Assembly: GCA_029262935.1 (NCBI GenBank)
Contig: JAJCYK010000569.1
Coordinates: forward strand, 1 to 15,241
Direction: 5' to 3'
Length of the DNA: 15,241 nucleotides
Origin: Cytophagales bacterium
GTDB lineage: Bacteria; Bacteroidota; Bacteroidia; Cytophagales; Cyclobacteriaceae
Shown: piece after piece, positions 13,953-15,241 of the stretch
Layout of the letters: each line of letters opens with the position of its first letter
How positions within the stretch are numbered: position 1 is the stretch's first letter
Program-made: the position numbers and the translations under genes
The notes under the pieces: model-generated
What the model was told of the DNA's origin: nothing
The model's input: only the letters and a program-made list of their open reading frames with translations
The model's database searches: none

Positions 13953-15241
13953 AATAGGATAACTTTAAAACCAAGGCGCGATTCTTAACCCTCAGGTTGT
14001 TCCCAATGTAATTGTCGGAGTAAATGATGAACAAGTCTGAAACGGGCTGAAACCGCCACTGAAAACGAGCGTTTAAATTTACATTATCAATTTGTTCATT
14101 GTATTGGATAAACGTCGTTATGAATATTTTATCAGTAAATGTAAAATCTATCTTAGGGCTTATCAACCAAAACCTGGCGCTACTAAAAGGTGACGGCAAG
14201 TCTATACGGTCATGAGTTACGTTTAAGGAGATACTACCGAATGGTTGATATCGATAAATCACGGAGCCACTAAAGCTTGTTCTGTCCCCATTAAAATACC
14301 CTCCATGAGACCCTTCAAGAACATAGCTAAACACGTTGCGCCTATCCGATTCGAAACTCACAGCAACATTTTGCCAGTGGTAATCCGTACCAGTGGCTAA
14401 TGAATCTCCTTGGTTATTTGTAGGGTCGAAAGGTGCTTGTAATTTTATATAATTGTCAGTAGCCCCTATGGACAAGCTGGCCGTGTTGGACCACAGGACG
14501 TCATAAGAAATCATAACTTCTCGATCGGTGAGATCAAAGTTACGGTCCAGAAACATCTGTCCTTGAAAATTGGGTCCATGGCGGATAATACGTTCATCTT
14601 CAGGATAGAACTTATACGAAAACACGGGCTCAAACTTAAAATACCCTCTCCTGGGTACAAACCCCACCTCGGCTTTGTAATCTTTACCCACCACTTCGTG
14701 GTTCCATTCTGCCGTAACAAATTGAGTTTGATACCTTAAATTGGCACCGTGAGCAAAACTTTTCCCTTGCTTTTCCGGCGAGAATGAATGATGGTAAATC
14801 ATTTTACCTGTCCATTTGTTGTCAGCACTCGCTAAGTTAAAGTCCAGACCGGCAATACGGTTGAAGCGGGAACGAATGAGACCCGTTGGGTCCTCAGAAG
14901 ATTGAGAATAATCCAAGGCTTCTCGGTTTACAAAGATACCTGCAATATTGGATCGTGAAAAAACGCGTCGTTGAAACGCCAATACAGAATAATTTTGACT
15001 GGATAGATTAATACTGTCCACCTTGCCGGTAGTAATATTTAACAACCCTAACCTCCAGTCTTGGTTTACCTTACCGCTTAATCGGGCACCTGCAATAATG
15101 GGGCTTTCCAATCCAATCCTTCTAGAAAAAAAGGGCCGCAGCCGGTCGAAACCAAAATTGGCAAAGAGATCACTGTTCTCCAAGAAGAATTGTCTTCTCT
15201 CAGGAAAAAACAACTCAAAACGATCCAGGTTGGTGACTTGT
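13939..15241 (-). CDS. DUF5916 outer-membrane protein, C-terminal part (5' end outside window)
   Basis: The frame runs off the window with no start: upstream of an internal TTG at 15213 it stays open and reads QVTNLDRFE into the conserved block LFFPERRQFFLE. At least 433 residues plus stop are visible. That block with the following LFYSRRIG-like FFSRRIG, then long alternating hydrophobic and aromatic strands to a C-terminal YWLNI, matches the beta-barrel part of DUF5916 proteins. These are often annotated as carbohydrate-binding family 9-like domain proteins, and full members carry an N-terminal CBM9-like domain, so roughly 300-400 residues should lie beyond the edge. The location is probably the outer membrane; function in the family is not established. 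The gene is convergent with the fibronectin-repeat gene, 94 nt away. Confidence 0.85.
   Translation of the reverse strand, partial: QVTNLDRFELFFPERRQFFLENSDLFANFGFDRLRPFFSRRIGLESPIIAGARLSGKVNQDWRLGLLNITTGKVDSINLSSQNYSVLAFQRRVFSRSNIAGIFVNREALDYSQSSEDPTGLIRSRFNRIAGLDFNLASADNKWTGKMIYHHSFSPEKQGKSFAHGANLRYQTQFVTAEWNHEVVGKDYKAEVGFVPRRGYFKFEPVFSYKFYPEDERIIRHGPNFQGQMFLDRNFDLTDREVMISYDVLWSNTASLSIGATDNYIKLQAPFDPTNNQGDSLATGTDYHWQNVAVSFESDRRNVFSYVLEGSHGGYFNGDRTSFSGSVIYRYQPFGSISLNVTHDRIDLPSPFSSARFWLISPKIDFTFTDKIFITTFIQYNEQIDNVNLNARFQWRFQPVSDLFIIYSDNYIGNNLRVKNRALVLKLSYWLNI

Noticed and set aside
15213..15213. TTG as the start of the DUF5916 gene
   Set aside because: The frame stays open to the window edge and the conserved block begins before this codon, so the gene is truncated by the window, not started here.

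Overview
The window looks like a chromosomal piece of a member of the Bacteroidota, most likely a Cytophagales-type marine or soil bacterium. The clues are a large secreted protein with a type IX secretion C-terminal sorting domain, a long FtsX/MacB-type permease of the kind this phylum carries in tandem sets, a GH92 alpha-mannosidase, a DUF5916 outer-membrane protein, start codons without Shine-Dalgarno sequences, and moderate GC content. No rRNA, tRNA, CRISPR array, phage gene or insertion sequence was found.

Layout. (1) Positions 1-2430 hold the tail of a possible upstream FtsX paralogue, a complete 785-aa FtsX-type permease and a probable intrinsic terminator overlapping its stop codon. 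(2) Positions 2440-3404 hold a short two-helix membrane protein not covered by long-ORF calling and a cytidylate-kinase-like P-loop protein. (3) Positions 3473-6975 hold an exported GH18 glycosidase translationally coupled (TAATG) to a GH92 alpha-mannosidase, preceded by three copies of GTTAATT in the probable promoter. (4) Positions 7057-7506 hold a small cysteine-rich probable lipoprotein. (5) Positions 7543-11689 hold a divergent pair. On the minus strand is a Tat-exported TIM-barrel sugar isomerase/epimerase-like protein. On the plus strand is an APC amino-acid permease coupled (TAATG) to a fusion of an aldo/keto reductase with a Rid (YjgF) domain. (6) Positions 11766-13844 hold a 38-nt compound hairpin and a secreted protein with six fibronectin-III repeats and a T9SS sorting domain. 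(7) Positions 13939-15241 hold the 3' end of a DUF5916 gene on the minus strand, running off the window.

How the genes may work together. GH18 and GH92 would act outside the cytoplasm on substrates containing both GlcNAc-beta-1,4 linkages and alpha-mannose, such as high-mannose N-glycans or fungal wall chitin plus mannoprotein. No SusC/SusD pair is visible, so this is not a canonical polysaccharide utilisation locus. The permease and AKR-Rid fusion form the most unusual unit: uptake of an amine or amino acid, coupled to an NAD(P)H reductase carrying its own Rid domain. That Rid domain has Asn where archetypal RidA has its substrate-binding Arg, so its activity is unlikely to be plain RidA 2-aminoacrylate deaminase. 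This assembly is the best candidate here for an undescribed metabolic function; the role is inference. Most other genes are ordinary for the phylum.
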